A DNA stretch of 42,645 nucleotides from Planctomycetia bacterium (GCA_021414115.1 JAIOPD010000137.1:1-42645); one strand, 5' to 3'. Shown: positions 8,380 through 16,541, counted from the stretch's first letter. The notes: a model not told the origin generated them from the letters alone. Program-made: numbers and translations.

Positions 8380-8406
8380 TCAGCGAGCCAGCGGCTCGCT
8401 GATCAA
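8376..8406. terminator. perfect 14-bp hairpin over the ahcY stop codon
   Basis: TTGATCAGCGAGCC (8376-8389) and GGCTCGCTGATCAA (8393-8406) are exact inverted copies around an AGC loop, and the left arm includes the ahcY stop. There is no T tract, so it may stabilise the 3' end or work with the next hairpins rather than terminate alone. A second hairpin, CCTGCACGG/CCGTGCAGG, follows at about 8413-8442. Confidence 0.6.
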
Positions 8407-8484
8407 TGCTCCGCCTGCACGGCCATCCATGGCCCGTGCAGGCGGGGAGCGGCCGCGGGCAAGCCGAGGTTTGCCCGGGCCTGC

Positions 8485-8520
8485 ATACGGCCGCCCTCCG
8501 GGGCGGCCGTATTCTTTTCT
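8485..8520 (+). terminator. intrinsic terminator downstream of ahcY
   Basis: A perfect 12-bp stem, ATACGGCCGCCC (8485-8496) with GGGCGGCCGTAT (8501-8512), has a TCCG loop and is followed by TCTTTTCT. It is the likely transcription end for ahcY. Confidence 0.8.
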
Positions 8521-8611
8521 GCGGCGCGGCCGCGGCCGTTTCACATGGAACCGAAGCCGATCGCATGTGGAATGCGGAGTGGCGATCTGCGCGTCGTGGC
8601 ATCGGGTGCCC

Positions 8612-8729
8612 GGGAAGCCCGGAGCGCAAGCGACGGGTACGCGGGCGACATCGAGGCGGGCCCGGACAACGCCGCGGAGGCCGATTCATCGGCCATCCGT
8701 TTACCCCGCGATCGCGCTTGGGGCTTCCC
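8612..8729 (+). repeat. REPIN-like palindromic repeat, copy 2
   Basis: Left arm 8612-8638 (GGGAAGCCCGGAGCGCAAGC) and right arm 8701-8729 (GATCGCGCTTGGGGCTTCCC) are separated by a 62-bp spacer. It fills part of the 450-bp gap between ahcY and the DUF1015 gene. Just after it, GCGAGGGGCTGCCC (about 8741-8754) recurs at about 23397-23410. Confidence 0.8.
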
Positions 8730-8830
8730 AGGGCACGAACCCAGCGAGGGGCTGCCCCGGCGCCGCGGCGCCGCTCCGTTTTGCTACCATTCCGACTCCC
8801 GTTCCCGAACCCTGAAGAGCAAGGATCAGC

Positions 8831-10153
8831 ATGCCCACCGTCGCCCCGCTCCGCGGCCTCCGCTATGACCCCAAACACGTCGGCACCCTGTCGCAGGTGA
8901 TCGCGCCCCCGTATGACGTGATCGACGCCGCGCTCCAGACGAAGCTCTACGAGCGGCACCCCGCCAACGTGATCCGACTGGAACTCAACCGGGAGGAGCC
9001 GGGCGACGACGAGCGAACCAACAAATACTCCCGGGCCGCGCGGTTCTTGAAGGAGTGGCGGGAGCAGGGGGTGGTGATGCAGGAGCCGGCGGCGGCCCTC
9101 TACGTCTACCACCAGGAGTTCGAGGTCGAGGGGCAGACGTTCGTTCGCCGGGGCGTGATGGCGCGGGTGCGGCTGGAGCGGTTCGGAACCGGCAACATCC
9201 ATCCCCATGAGGAGACGATGTCGGGCCCGAAGCAGGACCGGCTCCTGCTCACGCGTGCCTGCCGGGCAAACCTCAGCCAAGTGTTCGGCCTTTATCCCGA
9301 TCCGCAGGGAGAGGTGCAGGAGATGCTCGACAAGGCGGTGGCCGGTCAGCCTCCGGTCGAAGCGACCGACCACCTCGGCGTGAAGAGCTGGATGTGGCCG
9401 CTCACCGACGAGGGGGTGGCCGCGAAGGTGGCGGGGCTGATGGGGCCGAAGCCGGTGTTCATCGCCGACGGGCATCATCGCTACGAGACCGCCTGCAACT
9501 ACCGCGACGAGATCGCGGCGGCCTGGGCCGCAGAGCATGGCGGCGAGACGCTGCCCCCGGATCACCCGGCCAACTTCGTGCTCATGATGCTCGTGGGGAT
9601 GAGCGATCCGGGGCTCGTGGTGCTGCCCACCCACCGGCTCTTCGTTCAGCCGTCGGTGGCGAACGCGGCAGACCTCGCGGCGAAGCTCGGCGACTGCTTC
9701 ACCACGCGGACGTCGTGGAAGGGGCCGGAGGCCGCTGAGACGGTCTGGTCCAACATCGAACTGGAGGGTGACCAGGGCACGATCGGCTTCTTCACGGCCG
9801 GCGACCAGACCTGGACGCTCGCCAAGATCACGCCGGCGGGCCGGACCCGGATGGACGCCGTGGCCGCCGATCATGGGGCCGCCTGGCGGGGGCTCGGGGT
9901 CTCGATTCTTCACCGGCTCGTGATCGGTGAGTTGCTCGGGGCGAAGGAGATCCCCACGCCGGGCTACGTGCATCTCGTCCGCGAGGTGGTCGAGGGACTC
10001 GGCAGCGGGAAGTATCCGCTGGCCGCCCTCGTGATGCCGGCGAGCGTCGAGGACATTCGCAAGGTGAGCGAGACGGGCGAACGCATGCCCGCGAAGAGCA
10101 CGTACTTCTACCCCAAGCTCGCCAGCGGCCTCGTGTTCAACCCGCTCGACTGA
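8831..10153 (+). CDS. DUF1015 family protein
   Basis: The 440-residue protein carries the DUF1015 hallmarks: an N-terminal RGLRYDPK...APPYDVID segment (residues about 8-38), NVIRLELN, NIHPHEETMSGPKQDRL (about 120-136) and the invariant FIADGHHRYETA (about 211-222). The family is widespread in bacteria; its biochemical role is not settled in my knowledge and I assign none. It probably folds as a soluble cytosolic enzyme with the DGHHRYET motif as a ligand or metal site. The ATG lies six nt after AGGATC, with AAGAGCAAGGATC giving a modest Shine-Dalgarno. It is followed by a degenerate repeat and the parAB locus. Confidence 0.85.
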   Translation: MPTVAPLRGLRYDPKHVGTLSQVIAPPYDVIDAALQTKLYERHPANVIRLELNREEPGDDERTNKYSRAARFLKEWREQGVVMQEPAAALYVYHQEFEVEGQTFVRRGVMARVRLERFGTGNIHPHEETMSGPKQDRLLLTRACRANLSQVFGLYPDPQGEVQEMLDKAVAGQPPVEATDHLGVKSWMWPLTDEGVAAKVAGLMGPKPVFIADGHHRYETACNYRDEIAAAWAAEHGGETLPPDHPANFVLMMLVGMSDPGLVVLPTHRLFVQPSVANAADLAAKLGDCFTTRTSWKGPEAAETVWSNIELEGDQGTIGFFTAGDQTWTLAKITPAGRTRMDAVAADHGAAWRGLGVSILHRLVIGELLGAKEIPTPGYVHLVREVVEGLGSGKYPLAALVMPASVEDIRKVSETGERMPAKSTYFYPKLASGLVFNPLD

Positions 10154-10229
10154 GCGACAGCGGATGCGCGTGGTGCAAAGCGGGGTGAAGTGGCGGGCGT
10201 ATTCCCCGCGCTCGCGCTTGGGGCTTCCT
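10154..10229 (+). repeat. REPIN-like repeat, copy 3 (left arm degenerate)
   Basis: The right arm at 10201-10229 (ATTCCCCGCGCTCGCGCTTG then GGGCTTCC) is intact. The left arm is reduced to a GAGCGACAGCGGATGCGCGT segment that still aligns with copy 1. It sits between DUF1015 and parA, just before the first parS-like site. Confidence 0.6.
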
Positions 10230-10243
10230 GGCGGGAGGCGGGC

Positions 10244-10259
10244 TGTTTCATGTGAAACA
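10244..10259. promoter_or_regulatory. parS-like centromere site 1
   Basis: TGTTTCATGTGAAACA matches the bacterial parS consensus TGTTTCACGTGAAACA at 15 of 16 positions, the change being in the centre. It is 130-200 bp upstream of the parA start candidates. ParB is expected to load here and spread; the role is inferred from consensus and location. Confidence 0.8.
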
Positions 10260-10308
10260 CGGCGACCCCGGATGACTGCGGGGAGTGCGCGTGCTGCGCA
10301 AGATCGGC

Positions 10309-10324
10309 GGTTTCACGTGAAACT
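10309..10324. promoter_or_regulatory. parS-like centromere site 2
   Basis: The 14-bp core GTTTCACGTGAAAC (10310-10323) is a perfect palindrome and a perfect match to the parS core. It lies 65 bp from site 1 and immediately upstream of parA, so ParB bound here could also affect parAB transcription. Confidence 0.85.
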
Positions 10325-10375
10325 CCGCCCTCGACCTTGCGCTCGCGGAGGTTTTCGCGGGGCAGCGGGGACGGC

Positions 10376-11200
10376 GTGACGATCGTGCCCGAAGTGGCCG
10401 ATATCCCGATGGTGCCCGGAATGCTTCCGGGACCGGTGGGAAGGATTCTGCGCGTGGGAAGGATTCTCTGCGTGGCCAACCAGAAGGGCGGCGTCGGCAA
10501 GACGACCACCGCCTCCAACCTCGCGGCGGCCCTTGCCCATGGTGGCATGCGGACGCTCCTCGTTGATCTCGACCCGCAATGCAACGCCACGACGGGCTTC
10601 GGTGCGACACCGGCCGCCACGCATCCGCTCGTGCTCGAGACGCCGCTCATCGAGTCGATCGTGGCGACGGCCGTGCCCAACCTCTCGATCTTGCCGGGGA
10701 GCCGCCGCGTCCGCGACGTGGAGCGGATCGCGGCCCAGTCGCGTGCCGGAGCGGCGCTGCTGGAAAGCCACCTCAGCCTGGGGCTGGCAGCCTGGGACTA
10801 CTGCCTCATCGACTGCCCGCCGTCGATCGGCGACCTGACGAGAACGGCGCTCGCCGGCAGCACCGAGGTGCTGATGCCGATCCAATGCGAATACTTCGCG
10901 CTCGAGGGACTCACTCAGATGATCGAGGTGATCCGCGACGTGATGCAGGAGCGGCCCGGCAGGCTCTCCTTCAGCGGCATCGTGCTCACCATGCACGACG
11001 CCACACTCGAACTGACGGCCGAGGTCGAGGCCGAGGTCCGCGACTTCTTCGGGGAGATCGTCTTCGAGACGGTGATCCCGCGAGACGTCGCCGTCTCGGA
11101 GGCACCCAGCCACGCCCAGAGCGTGCTCGACTACGCACCTCGCTCACCGGGAGCGCGGGCCTACACGGAACTCTGCATGGAGGTACGCGACTGTGAGTAA
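10376..11200 (+). CDS. parA: chromosome-partitioning ATPase ParA
   Basis: ParA/Soj is the deviant Walker ATPase that moves ParB-parS complexes. Residues (from GTG 10376) include the deviant Walker A KGGVGKTT (37-44), the A' motif LLVDLDPQCNAT, and a Walker B-like YCLIDCPPSIGDL. The product is about 274 residues. The start is ambiguous: GTG 10376 after GGGGA, ATG 10409, or GTG 10436/10454. The last two lie in an exact-looking 18-bp tandem duplication that repeats VGRIL just before CVANQKGG, and the first copy's GGAAGG would be a Shine-Dalgarno for GTG 10454. Most ParA proteins begin close to this point, so the true start may be the internal GTG. It overlaps parB by 8 nt. Confidence 0.94.
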   Translation: MTIVPEVADIPMVPGMLPGPVGRILRVGRILCVANQKGGVGKTTTASNLAAALAHGGMRTLLVDLDPQCNATTGFGATPAATHPLVLETPLIESIVATAVPNLSILPGSRRVRDVERIAAQSRAGAALLESHLSLGLAAWDYCLIDCPPSIGDLTRTALAGSTEVLMPIQCEYFALEGLTQMIEVIRDVMQERPGRLSFSGIVLTMHDATLELTAEVEAEVRDFFGEIVFETVIPRDVAVSEAPSHAQSVLDYAPRSPGARAYTELCMEVRDCE

Positions 11201-12269
11201 GGAACGACGTCTGGGCCGTGGTTTGGAGGCACTCCTCGGCCGTGCCGGGATCGACACGCCGCCGGCCGTGACGCAGGGCACGTCCGCCGTTGCCCAGCAG
11301 CCGGCTCGCGGCACGCCGCCTGCCGGTCTGGGTTCGGGCGCCGCGCGGCTCATGCTCCATGCGCCCGACGAGGTCGAGCAGGCGGCCGCCACCCTGCCCA
11401 CCAGCGAGGTCGCGCCGGCCCGCATCGATCCGAATCCCTGGCAGCCGCGGAGCATCGTCGACGACGCCGACCTCGCCGAACTCGCGGCGAGCCTCGGCGA
11501 GCACGGCCTCGTGCAGCCGATCGTGGTGCGGGCGCAGGGCGACCGCTATCAGCTCATCGCTGGTCAGCGGCGGCTCGCGGCCGCGAAGCGGCTCGGCTGG
11601 GAGAAGGTGCCGGTCCGCGTGCTCGATGTCGACGACCGGCAGATGTCGGAGATCGCGATCGTCGAGAATCTCCAGCGCCGCGACCTCGACGCGCTCGAGA
11701 AGGCGGCGAGCTTCAAACAGTATCTGGCCACGTGGAACTGCACGCAGGACGAACTGGCCAAGCGGCTCTCCGTCGATCGCTCGACGGTGGCCAACTTGAT
11801 CCGGCTCCTGGAACTCCCCGCGGGGGTGCAGCAGAAACTCCGCGCGGGCGGGATCTCGATGGGCCATGCCCGGGCCCTGCTGCCGCTCGGCGACGAGGAC
11901 CAGCAGGTGCGGCTGGCCGACCGCGTGGCGGCCGAGGGACTCTCGGTGCGGGCGATCGAGTCGGAGGTGCAGGAGATCATCCGCCGCGAGGAGGCCGACG
12001 AACTCGGCGAGGACGCCGGCGATGAGGCCGACAATGCCGCGCTCGTGACCGACGAGGGGGCGGCCGGCGTGCCCTCGGCGCCCAAGCGGAAGCCGGGCCG
12101 GCCGGCGACGCGGCGATCGAGCCAGGTCGCGGCCGTCGAGGGCCAGCTGCGGCGGGCGCTCGGCGTGAAGGTCGTGGTGCATGCCAACGGCAAGGGAGCG
12201 GGCCGGATCGTGATCCCGTTCGGGGATCTTGACGAGTTCCAGCGGCTGCTCGACCACATCACCGATTGA
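11193..12269 (+). CDS. parB: chromosome-partitioning protein ParB
   Basis: ParB/Spo0J is the parS-binding CTPase clamp. The 358-residue protein starts RLGRGLEALL (6-15), the ParA-stimulating N-terminus. The CTP-binding domain follows: NPWQPR (81-86), HGLVQPI, GQRRLAAAK (124-132, in place of the common GERRxxA) and ENLQRRDL (158-165). A parS-recognition helix-turn-helix lies at about 184-206 (TQDELAKRLSVDRSTVANLI). A basic, Pro-rich linker precedes a C-terminal dimerisation segment. The GTG start at 11193 overlaps the parA stop, indicating translational coupling. Two parS-like sites lie just upstream of the operon. Confidence 0.96.
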   Translation: MSKERRLGRGLEALLGRAGIDTPPAVTQGTSAVAQQPARGTPPAGLGSGAARLMLHAPDEVEQAAATLPTSEVAPARIDPNPWQPRSIVDDADLAELAASLGEHGLVQPIVVRAQGDRYQLIAGQRRLAAAKRLGWEKVPVRVLDVDDRQMSEIAIVENLQRRDLDALEKAASFKQYLATWNCTQDELAKRLSVDRSTVANLIRLLELPAGVQQKLRAGGISMGHARALLPLGDEDQQVRLADRVAAEGLSVRAIESEVQEIIRREEADELGEDAGDEADNAALVTDEGAAGVPSAPKRKPGRPATRRSSQVAAVEGQLRRALGVKVVVHANGKGAGRIVIPFGDLDEFQRLLDHITD

Positions 12270-12313
12270 GCCGGGGAGCCCGCCGGCACCCCGACCGACT
12301 CCCAGCGGCGTGA

Positions 12314-12319
12314 TACACT
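12314..12319 (+). promoter_or_regulatory. possible -10 element for tRNA-Pro
   Basis: TACACT occurs 10 bp before the tRNA-Pro gene; the same hexamer precedes the tRNA-Thr cluster at 32424. No convincing -35 is seen at 17 bp upstream, so the call is weak. Confidence 0.3.
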
Positions 12320-12329
12320 CTCGCTGCCT

Positions 12330-12402
12330 CGGAGCGTAGCGCAGTTGGTAGCGCGCTTGGTTTGGGACCAAGAGGTCGAGAGTTCGAATCTCTCCGCTCC
12401 GA
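12330..12402 (+). tRNA. tRNA-Pro (anticodon TGG)
   Basis: Acceptor CGGAGCG/CGCTCCG, D arm GCGC...GCGC, anticodon stem CTTGG/CCAAG with loop TTTGGGA, and T arm GAGAG-TTCGAAT-CTCTC form a full cloverleaf. The C1-G72 pair is typical of tRNA-Pro. The discriminator is A, and CCA is not encoded. Confidence 0.96.
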
Positions 12403-12510
12403 CTCGACGCAGCCCGCCGGTGAACATTTCCGGCGGCGCTGCGTAGCAGTGATTCGGCCGGTGGTGTCGGCCCGAGTATTCCCGTTCCCCGGAAGGTCCC
12501 CCATCCCGAA

Positions 12511-13974
12511 ATGCTGCACTTCTCCAAACGGATCCTGTTCGTCGGCTTCGGTGCCGTCGCACGCTGCACGCTGCCGATCCTGCTCGATCACGTGAGGGTG
12601 AAGCCCTCCGACATCACGATCCTGGAGTTCGAGCCTCACGAGGAGGCGCTGCGGCCCTGGATCGAGAAGGGCGTGAACTTCGTTCGCGGCAAGGTCGAGC
12701 CCGACAACCTCGGATCGCTGCTGGGCCAGCACGTCTCGGCCGGCGACATCCTCATCGATCTCGCCTGGAACATCGACTGCCTCGAAATCGTGCAGTGGTG
12801 CCACGACCACGGCGTGCTCTACCTCAACACCTCGGTCGAACTCTGGGACCCGTACGAGCACTCCAAGGGTGCTCACCCGACCCACCTCACGCTCTACTGG
12901 CGGCACATGAACCTCCGGCGGATGCTCGCCGGCTGGAAGACGCCGGGGCCGACGGCCGTGCTGGAGCATGGCGCCAATCCCGGCCTCATCAGCCACTTCA
13001 CCAAGCACGGCCTGCTCGACATCGCGCGGGTCTGCCTCGAGGAGAAGAAGTTCGTGGGCGAGCAGGCGGAGCGGATCGCGCAGCACGCCAAGAGCCACGC
13101 CTTCAACCACCTGGCCCACGAGTTGGGCGTGAAGGTGATCCACTGCAGCGAGCGCGACACGCAGATCTCCAATCGCCCCAAGGAGGTCGACGAGTTCGTC
13201 AACACCTGGAGCGTGGAGGGCTTCCGCGAGGAGGGCACGACCACCGCCGAAATGGGCTGGGGCACGCATGAGAAAGAGCTTCCCCCGTTCGCCTACGAGC
13301 ACACCGACGGCCCCAAGAGCCAGATCTGCCTGGCCCGGATGGGCATCAACACGCAGGTGGCGAGCTGGGTGCCCCCCAACCACACCATCGTGGGCATGGT
13401 CGTCCGCCACGGCGAGGCCTTCAGCATCACCGAGAAGCTTTCGGTGCGCGACGAGGCCGGCGCGACCATCTACCGGCCGACGGTGCATTACGCCTATTGC
13501 CCCTGCGATGCGGCGATCGCGAGTCTTTGGGAACTGCGGGGCAACGACTTCCGTCTGCAGCCCAAGATCCGCATCATGACCGACGAGATCACCAGCGGCT
13601 CCGATATGCTCGGGGCGCTGCTCATGGGCCATCCGCTCACGAGCTGGTGGTGCGGCACCGACCTCTCGATCGAGGAGTCGCGGCAGCTTGTGCCCCATCA
13701 AAACGCCACCACGATGCAGGTGGCGATCTCGGTGGTCGCCGCCACGATGTGGATGATCGAGAATCCCGATCAGGGCGTGAAGCTCCCGGACGACCTGCCG
13801 CACGACTACGTGCTCGGGATCGCCAAGCCCTACCTCGGCAAGTTCATCTCCGTGCAGAGCGACTGGACGCCGCTGAAGCATTACTCCAGCGCCTTCCACG
13901 GCTATAACCGGCCTCACATCGACCCCGCCGACCCCTGGCAGTTCAAGAACTTCCTCCTCACCGACGGAGACTGA
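12511..13974 (+). CDS. hss: homospermidine synthase
   Basis: This 487-residue protein has the N-terminal dinucleotide-binding motif ILFVGFGAVARCTLPIL (about 8-24) and the overall sequence of bacterial homospermidine synthase, a saccharopine-dehydrogenase-fold enzyme. Family landmarks include WNIDCLEIVQWC, YLNTSVELWDPY, LEHGANPGLISHFTKHGLLD, SWVPPNHTIVGMVVRHGE and SSAFHGYNRPHIDP. It makes sym-homospermidine from putrescine with NAD. The following decarboxylase starts one nt after its stop, so the two form an operon that would turn ornithine into putrescine and then homospermidine. ATG 12511 has a modest GGAAGG 13-18 nt upstream. The 108-bp gap after tRNA-Pro holds nothing else I recognise. Confidence 0.88.
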   Translation: MLHFSKRILFVGFGAVARCTLPILLDHVRVKPSDITILEFEPHEEALRPWIEKGVNFVRGKVEPDNLGSLLGQHVSAGDILIDLAWNIDCLEIVQWCHDHGVLYLNTSVELWDPYEHSKGAHPTHLTLYWRHMNLRRMLAGWKTPGPTAVLEHGANPGLISHFTKHGLLDIARVCLEEKKFVGEQAERIAQHAKSHAFNHLAHELGVKVIHCSERDTQISNRPKEVDEFVNTWSVEGFREEGTTTAEMGWGTHEKELPPFAYEHTDGPKSQICLARMGINTQVASWVPPNHTIVGMVVRHGEAFSITEKLSVRDEAGATIYRPTVHYAYCPCDAAIASLWELRGNDFRLQPKIRIMTDEITSGSDMLGALLMGHPLTSWWCGTDLSIEESRQLVPHQNATTMQVAISVVAATMWMIENPDQGVKLPDDLPHDYVLGIAKPYLGKFISVQSDWTPLKHYSSAFHGYNRPHIDPADPWQFKNFLLTDGD

Positions 13975-13975
13975 G

Positions 13976-15109
13976 TTGAACCAGAAGACGCTCCTCGACC
14001 TCGCCAAGAAGCACGGCACGCCCCTGTTCGTCGTGGACCACGCCGAGCTGCGGAAGAACTACGCCCTGTTTCGCAAGCACTTTCCCCGAGTGCAGGCCTA
14101 CTATGCGGTGAAGGTCAACAGCGATCCGGCGATCGTGGAGACGTTCTACAAGCTCGGCGGCAGCTTCGACGTGGCGAGCATCCAGGAGTTTCGCACGGTC
14201 TACCAGTTCATCGCGAAGCTTCCCGCGAAGCAGCGGCAGGACTTCATCTGGGACAAGATCATCTACGCCAACCCGATCAAGCCGATCGAGACGCTCGAGG
14301 AACTCGACCAGTACAAGCCGCTCGTGACGTACGACAACCACGAGGAGGTCAAGAAGATCGCCAAGCACGCGCCGCATGCCGGGCTGGCCTTGCGGCTCCG
14401 CGTGCCCAACACGGGCTCGATGGTGGAGCTCTCGAGCAAGTTTGGTGCGCTGCCGGGCGAGGCGGTTGACCTGATCAAGGATGCCCACGACCACGGTCTC
14501 GTCGTGGAGGGGCTGTCATTCCACGTGGGCAGCCAATGCACCAACCACGAGAACTACATCCAGGCGATCCATCTCTGCGCCGGGATCTTCGCCGAGGCGA
14601 AGTCGCGGGGCTTCAATCTCAAGCTCCTCGACATCGGCGGCGGCTTTCCCGCGGCCTACGATGCGACGGTGCCGAAGTTCTCGGAATTGGCGAAGAAGAT
14701 CAACCACGAGCTCAATCGGCTGTTTCCCAAGGAGATCGAGATTCTCGCCGAGCCGGGCCGGTTTCTCGTGGCCTCGGCGGGCAACGCCGTCAGCAAGATC
14801 ATCGGCAAGGCCGTCCGCAACGAGAAGCTGAGCTACTACGTCGACGACGGCGTCTATCACACCTACTCGGGCGTGATCTTCGACCACTGCACGTACCACA
14901 TGAAGAGCTTCAAGCGTGGCGCTCCGCAGATGTGCGCCGTCTTCGGGCCGACCTGCGACGCCCTCGATACGATCAGTCTTTCGGAGCAGCTGCCCGACCT
15001 TCCGATCGGCGAGTATCTCTACAGCGAGAACATCGGCGCTTACTCGGCTGCGAGCAGCACGCACTTCAACGGCTTTCCGCCGGCGAAGGTGATCCACGTC
15101 AATCGGTGA
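13976..15109 (+). CDS. type III (alanine-racemase fold) ornithine/lysine decarboxylase
   Basis: The 377-residue product is a fold-III PLP decarboxylase of the eukaryotic ODC type. It has the PLP lysine Lys46 in YYAVKVNSD, HVGSQ (183-187), the glycine loop GGGFP (221-225), EPGR (259-262) and the inter-subunit active-site Cys327-Asp328 with Asp331 in GPTCDALD. It starts at TTG 13976, after GGAGA, immediately behind the homospermidine synthase stop. The specificity loop reads IYANPIKP where ODCs usually have IYANPCK, so ornithine versus lysine preference cannot be settled by eye. The operon context favours putrescine supply for homospermidine synthase. Confidence 0.87.
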   Translation: MNQKTLLDLAKKHGTPLFVVDHAELRKNYALFRKHFPRVQAYYAVKVNSDPAIVETFYKLGGSFDVASIQEFRTVYQFIAKLPAKQRQDFIWDKIIYANPIKPIETLEELDQYKPLVTYDNHEEVKKIAKHAPHAGLALRLRVPNTGSMVELSSKFGALPGEAVDLIKDAHDHGLVVEGLSFHVGSQCTNHENYIQAIHLCAGIFAEAKSRGFNLKLLDIGGGFPAAYDATVPKFSELAKKINHELNRLFPKEIEILAEPGRFLVASAGNAVSKIIGKAVRNEKLSYYVDDGVYHTYSGVIFDHCTYHMKSFKRGAPQMCAVFGPTCDALDTISLSEQLPDLPIGEYLYSENIGAYSAASSTHFNGFPPAKVIHVNR

Positions 15110-15112
15110 AAC

Positions 15113-15209
15113 GCCCGGAGCGCGACGGGGAGCCGGGCGGCTCCTCAACGCGCTGCGGCGCGGGTTGGGGTGGAGGACGTATTCCCCGCGCTTGCGATTG
15201 GGGCTTCCT
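15113..15209 (+). repeat. REPIN-like repeat, copy 4 (degenerate)
   Basis: The right arm 15181-15209 (ATTCCCCGCGCTTGCGATTG then GGGCTTCC) is near consensus; the left arm is shortened to CGCCCGGAGCGCGACGGGGA. It begins four nt after the decarboxylase stop codon. Confidence 0.6.
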
Positions 15210-15236
15210 GACGGGACGCGTGGCATCGAATGCTTC

Positions 15237-15346
15237 GGGAAGCCCGGAGCGCGAGCGACGGGGGTCGAGGTGGCGAACCTACGGGGATCCGTAGCTCCTG
15301 TCGGCGTGGAGGACGTATACCCCGCGCTGGCGCTTGGGGCTTCCCG
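15237..15346 (+). repeat. REPIN-like palindromic repeat, copy 5
   Basis: Left arm 15237-15263 (GGGAAGCCCGGAGCGCGAGC) and right arm 15316-15346 (GCGCTGGCGCTTGGGGCTTC). The 27-bp linker between copy 4 and copy 5 (15210-15236) recurs, inverted and with one difference, at 23223-23250. The end of copy 5 abuts the rsmC-like stop codon. Confidence 0.8.
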
Positions 15347-15353
15347 ACCTGCG

Positions 15354-16430
15354 TCAGGCCCGTACCGCCTCGATGAGGTGGTAGGTCTTCACTTCTTCGC
15401 GGACGACGTCCGTCCACATCCGCGGCAGGTTTTCGAGATACCACGTCGGCTGCTTCGTGACGACGAGGAGCGTGCCGCCGGGGGCGAGGGCGAGCCGCGC
15501 CGCTTCCACGAAGAGCTCCGCGAGGCGGAAGTCGGAGTAGTAGGGGGGATTGGCGAGCGCGAGATCCCACGTGCCGGGCTCCGGCACGTGACCCTGGGCC
15601 TCCAGATCGACGGTCACGTTGGCGAGCCCATTCTTCTCGATGCCACGGCGGGTGCAGTCGACGGCGCGGGCGGACGAGTCGAGGGCGTGCACGCGCACGC
15701 TCGGGTCGCGGGCGGCAATGCCGAGGGCCACGCAGCCCGAACCGCAGCCGATGTCGAGCACGCGGGTCCCGGCGGCGAGGTCCACGGCATTGAGCAGGTG
15801 CCGGGCGCCGGGGTCGATCCGACGATGGGCGAAGACACCGGGCCGCGTGAACGCCGTGAGCAGGTTGCCGCAGTCCCGAAACACGACCTCGCAGGAGAAG
15901 TCGCGGAGCTTCGCCGGCTCGTGGGTCTTTTGCACGACGTAGGCGAGCGTGCCGCTTCTGGCCTTCGCGGACGCACCTTCGGCGGGGCGGACACGGACTG
16001 TTTCGCCGGTCTCGGCGAGCTGCTCCCGCAGCCACTTGTCCCGCGGGTTGTCGATCCCGGCCACGAGATGGCCCCCGATCGACAGGTTGGCCAGCGCCGC
16101 CTGGAGGATGTCCCGCGAGAGTTCGGCTTCACCGTCCTTGGCGAGCGGCACGACGGCGAGATCGTGCGGGCCCGGCGGCATGTCAGCGACGCAGGCGGCC
16201 GTGAGGTTGGACGGCGCGGGCGACCAGGCCGCCTGGGCCGCAGTACAGGGATGGAGGTCGAGAAACCATGCGGCGACGGCGGCGTCGGGCCGCTCGGTTG
16301 CCAGTGCATAGGCGGCCTGACCTCGGCCCGCCGTGGTGCAGACGATCCGGTTTGCCGGCAGCGTGCGGGCCACGGCGAGCGCGTGGGCTTCGGCGGGACG
16401 GGCGGGGAGATGCTCTGCGGAGGGTTTCAT
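15354..16430 (-). CDS. RsmC-like rRNA guanine-N2 methyltransferase
   Basis: The 358-residue protein has the two-domain plan of RsmC/RlmG methyltransferases: a degenerate N-terminal Rossmann domain (about 1-190) and a C-terminal catalytic one. The latter shows SAM motif I VLDIGCGSGCVALGIA (about 222-237), motif IV NPPYYSDF and the final WYLENLPRMW region. Members N2-methylate guanine in rRNA, so the target is likely 16S or 23S rRNA; the exact position cannot be read from sequence. It is convergent with the decarboxylase gene, with two repeats between them. Confidence 0.85.
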   Translation of the reverse strand: MKPSAEHLPARPAEAHALAVARTLPANRIVCTTAGRGQAAYALATERPDAAVAAWFLDLHPCTAAQAAWSPAPSNLTAACVADMPPGPHDLAVVPLAKDGEAELSRDILQAALANLSIGGHLVAGIDNPRDKWLREQLAETGETVRVRPAEGASAKARSGTLAYVVQKTHEPAKLRDFSCEVVFRDCGNLLTAFTRPGVFAHRRIDPGARHLLNAVDLAAGTRVLDIGCGSGCVALGIAARDPSVRVHALDSSARAVDCTRRGIEKNGLANVTVDLEAQGHVPEPGTWDLALANPPYYSDFRLAELFVEAARLALAPGGTLLVVTKQPTWYLENLPRMWTDVVREEVKTYHLIEAVRA

Positions 16431-16541
16431 GTTCCGGAAAGCATACCCTCACTTATTGGTCCGCTTGTTTTTTGTGGGGAGGAAGTCATTGGGCGTCGTT
16501 GCATCAGCGAGGTGATCCGCGAGCCGTGGCATTTGGTGCCC

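Noticed and set aside
8538-8551. GTTTCACATGGAAC as a further parS site
   Set aside because: It differs from the core at two positions, including the central CACGTG, and is not near parAB, so it is weaker than the three reported.
12259-14019. Long minus-strand frame opposite homospermidine synthase that also crosses tRNA-Pro
   Set aside because: Reading through a tRNA and lacking any motif, it is a shadow of the plus-strand gene.
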